Origin: Clostridiales bacterium | Lineage (GTDB): Bacteria; Bacillota; Sulfobacillia; UBA995 | DNA length: 6,979 nt | Reading direction: 5' to 3' | Assembly: GCA_003517845.1 (NCBI GenBank) | Contig: DOZU01000040.1 | Location: 1 to 6,979, forward strand | Part shown: one piece after another, positions 5,435-6,979 of the stretch | Layout: each line of letters starts with the position of its first letter | Position numbering within the stretch: the stretch's first letter is position 1 | Notes under the pieces: generated by a model | Told to the model about the DNA's origin: nothing | What the model saw: the letters and a program-made list of their open reading frames with translations, nothing else | Databases searched by the model: none | Position numbers and translations under genes: made by a program

Positions 5435-6270
5435 TGGCGGGACTGCCCAAGCTCGCCGCCCTCATCACCGGACTGGCGCTCAGTCTGATCGCCTACTTCA
5501 TCCTGGCCGAAGGCGTCCCTCCCCTCCTGGCCCAGGGCCCGGCGTCTTTCCTCCTCGGATGGCGCTGGGATTCGCGAGCCGGGGAGTTCGGCATGTTGTC
5601 CATGCTGGCCGGCACGTTATGGGTGACCGCCGGGGCCATGCTGGTAGGCGCGCCGCTGGGTCTGGCGTGCGCGCTACTCCTGAGCGAAGTACTGACGGCT
5701 CCGGCGGCCGCGGTCCTCAGGCCCGCAGTCGAGCTGCTGGGCGCCATCCCCTCGGTGGTATTCGGATTCCTTGGCCTCCTGACCCTGGTCCCCCTGATCC
5801 GTACCGGACTCGGGGGACCGGGCTTCTCGGTGTTGGCCGCCTCGCTGGTCGTGGGAGTGATGATCCTGCCGACCGTGACCTTGATGGCCCACGCCGCCCT
5901 GTGCGCAGTCCCCCGCAGCTACCGTGAGGCATCCCGGGCACTGGGGGCCGGGCAGTGGCAGACGATGCGGATGATTCTGTTGCCGGCGGCCCGGCCGGGC
6001 ATCGTCGCCGGGCTGGTCCTCGCCGCCGGGCGCGCCGTCGGCGAGACGATGGCGGTGCTGATGGTGGCGGGTAACGCCCTGGAGCCGGCGAATTGCCCGC
6101 TCGATCCGGTACGTACGCTCACGGCCACCATGGCGCTGGAATTGGGGTACGCCACCGGCCGGCATCGAGGGGCGCTGTTCAGTGCGGGAGCCATCTTGCT
6201 GGGATTGAGTCTCGGCGTCACCGGCTTGGCCCGGTTGGCCGGCCGCCCAAGGGCGGGCGAACCGGATTGA
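5434..6270 (+). CDS. pstC: Phosphate ABC transporter permease PstC
   Basis: PstC is one of the two membrane subunits of the high-affinity phosphate importer PstSCAB. The 278 residues show about six hydrophobic segments, at roughly 7-26, 57-83, 98-121, 131-153, 190-213 and 248-268. The inner-membrane permease signature is present: GTLWVT...GAPLGLACALLLSE early, ELLGAIPSVVFGFLGL in the middle, and the cytoplasmic EAA loop EASRALGAGQWQTMRMILLP starting at residue 165, which docks onto the PstB ATPase. GRAVGETMAVLMVAGN is the conserved PstC/PstA membrane motif. The ATG overlaps the pstS TGA as TGATG, with GGAAGG 9 nt upstream (5419-5424), so translation is probably coupled. It is slightly short for PstC (often near 300), mainly for want of an extended N-terminus. 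PstC rather than PstA is inferred from gene order and the N-terminal region. Confidence 0.94.
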   Translation: MAGLPKLAALITGLALSLIAYFILAEGVPPLLAQGPASFLLGWRWDSRAGEFGMLSMLAGTLWVTAGAMLVGAPLGLACALLLSEVLTAPAAAVLRPAVELLGAIPSVVFGFLGLLTLVPLIRTGLGGPGFSVLAASLVVGVMILPTVTLMAHAALCAVPRSYREASRALGAGQWQTMRMILLPAARPGIVAGLVLAAGRAVGETMAVLMVAGNALEPANCPLDPVRTLTATMALELGYATGRHRGALFSAGAILLGLSLGVTGLARLAGRPRAGEPD

Positions 6271-6979
6271 GCGCGGACCGTATCGCGCTGGCCGCCCTTC
6301 GGGCCGCGGGTCTGCTGGTCGCGGCCGCGCTCCTGTTCCTGCTGGGCCAGGTCCTGGTGCGAGGCTTGCCGGCAATCGATCGCGACTTCCTGCTGACCGG
6401 ACCGAGGGCGATGGGGCGGGCGGGAGGCGTCCTGCCCAGCCTGGTAGGGACGGCGGCAGTGGGGGGACTGGCGCTGGTGCTGGCCGTTCCCGTGGGCGTG
6501 GGCACCGCCATCTATCTCGCCGAACCCTCCCGGCAGGGACCCGCCGTCGCCGCGATCCGCCTCGCCGCCGAAGCCCTGGCCGGCGTGCCCTCGGTGGTGT
6601 TCGGTCTGTTCGGCTTCAGCCTGTTCGTCATCCGTCTGGGTCTCGGGTGGTCCATCCTGTCGGGCGGCCTGACCCTTGCGCTGATGATCCTCCCCACGAT
6701 CATCCGGACCGCTGAGGAGTCGATCCGGGCCGTCCCCCAGACCCATCGCGAACTCAGCTCGGCCTTGGGCGCCACCGACTGGCAAACGGTGACCCGGGTG
6801 GTGTTGCCCGGCGCCTGGCCCGGCATCCTGAGCGGCATGGCGCTAGCGCTCGGCCGGAGCGTGGGCGAGACGGCCGCGGTGATGTTCACCGCCGGGACCT
6901 CCCTGCGGCCTCCCCGGTCGCTGCTCGACCCCGCCCGGACGTTATCCGTCCACTTCTACCTGCTGGCCCGGGAGGGCCA
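6267..6979 (+). CDS. pstA: Phosphate ABC transporter permease PstA (partial, 3' end outside window)
   Basis: An uninterrupted + frame starts at TTG 6267, overlapping the pstC stop by 4 nt (TTGA), and runs off the end of the window, giving about 237 residues of an expected 280-300. The product begins SADRIALAALRAAGLLVAAA, a first membrane helix. It continues with SLVGTAAVGGLALVLAVPVG, AIYLAEPSR and ALAGVPSVVFGLFGFSLFV. The EAA loop ELSSALGATDWQTVTRVVLP starts at residue 162, and GRSVGETAAVMFTAGT follows. AIYLAEP in place of the PstC equivalent, and the position after pstC, indicate PstA. The next possible ATG (6411) would delete the first helix, so TTG is preferred even though the upstream ribosome binding site (AAGGG, 6249-6253) is weak and distant; coupling to pstC probably compensates. 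PstB should follow downstream. Confidence 0.92.
   Translation, partial: MSADRIALAALRAAGLLVAAALLFLLGQVLVRGLPAIDRDFLLTGPRAMGRAGGVLPSLVGTAAVGGLALVLAVPVGVGTAIYLAEPSRQGPAVAAIRLAAEALAGVPSVVFGLFGFSLFVIRLGLGWSILSGGLTLALMILPTIIRTAEESIRAVPQTHRELSSALGATDWQTVTRVVLPGAWPGILSGMALALGRSVGETAAVMFTAGTSLRPPRSLLDPARTLSVHFYLLAREG

Noticed and set aside
5674..6785. Long minus-strand frames opposite pstC and pstA
   Set aside because: They are compositional shadows of two clear permease genes, with Gln/Gly/Arg/Asp-rich products and no domain resemblance.
1..6979. A previously undescribed defence, mobile or CRISPR-like system
   Set aside because: Every substantial gene except the 158-residue operon protein belongs to a known housekeeping family. 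There are no spaced direct repeats, integrase, transposase, nuclease or toxin-like genes.

Overview
This is a GC-rich bacterial window with three blocks: the 3' part of a DUF1846-family gene on the + strand; a three-gene nfeD-floA operon on the - strand, whose third member is a small membrane-anchored protein I cannot name; and the start of a phosphate-uptake operon, pstS-pstC-pstA, on the + strand, cut by the window end. The combination of a UPF0365/FloA flotillin, a full-length NfeD protease and DUF1846 is common in Firmicutes and some other phyla. Together with the high GC and frequent GTG/TTG starts, a high-GC Firmicutes-like lineage is a reasonable but unproven guess.

Layout: 2-1444 (+) DUF1846, open at the 5' edge. 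1445-1666 is a convergent intergenic region packed with perfect inverted repeats: a 12-bp hairpin right after the DUF1846 stop, a 29-bp near-perfect palindrome that looks like a dispersed intergenic repeat, and weaker hairpins facing the minus-strand operon. 1667-2143 (-) is the small hypothetical, 2171-3154 (-) floA and 3161-4480 (-) nfeD, so transcription runs from about 4500 down to 1667. 4481-4609 is the divergent promoter region. 4610-5434 (+) is pstS, 5434-6270 (+) pstC and 6267-6979 (+, continuing) pstA.

How the genes work together: NfeD and FloA form a known membrane-organising pair, a ClpP-class membrane protease plus a flotillin scaffold. The small third protein, with one N-terminal membrane segment, a disordered Pro/Ala linker and a short C-terminal motif, is the least explained gene and a candidate accessory factor of that complex. 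PstS captures phosphate outside the membrane and PstC/PstA form the channel. The ATPase pstB and usually phoU should follow just beyond the window. The pst genes overlap by 1 and 4 nt, which indicates translational coupling.

No mobile-element genes, CRISPR arrays, tRNAs or rRNAs are visible. Most of the window is ordinary chromosomal housekeeping sequence. The points most worth following up are the small operon protein, the intergenic palindrome and the deaminase-like patch in DUF1846.
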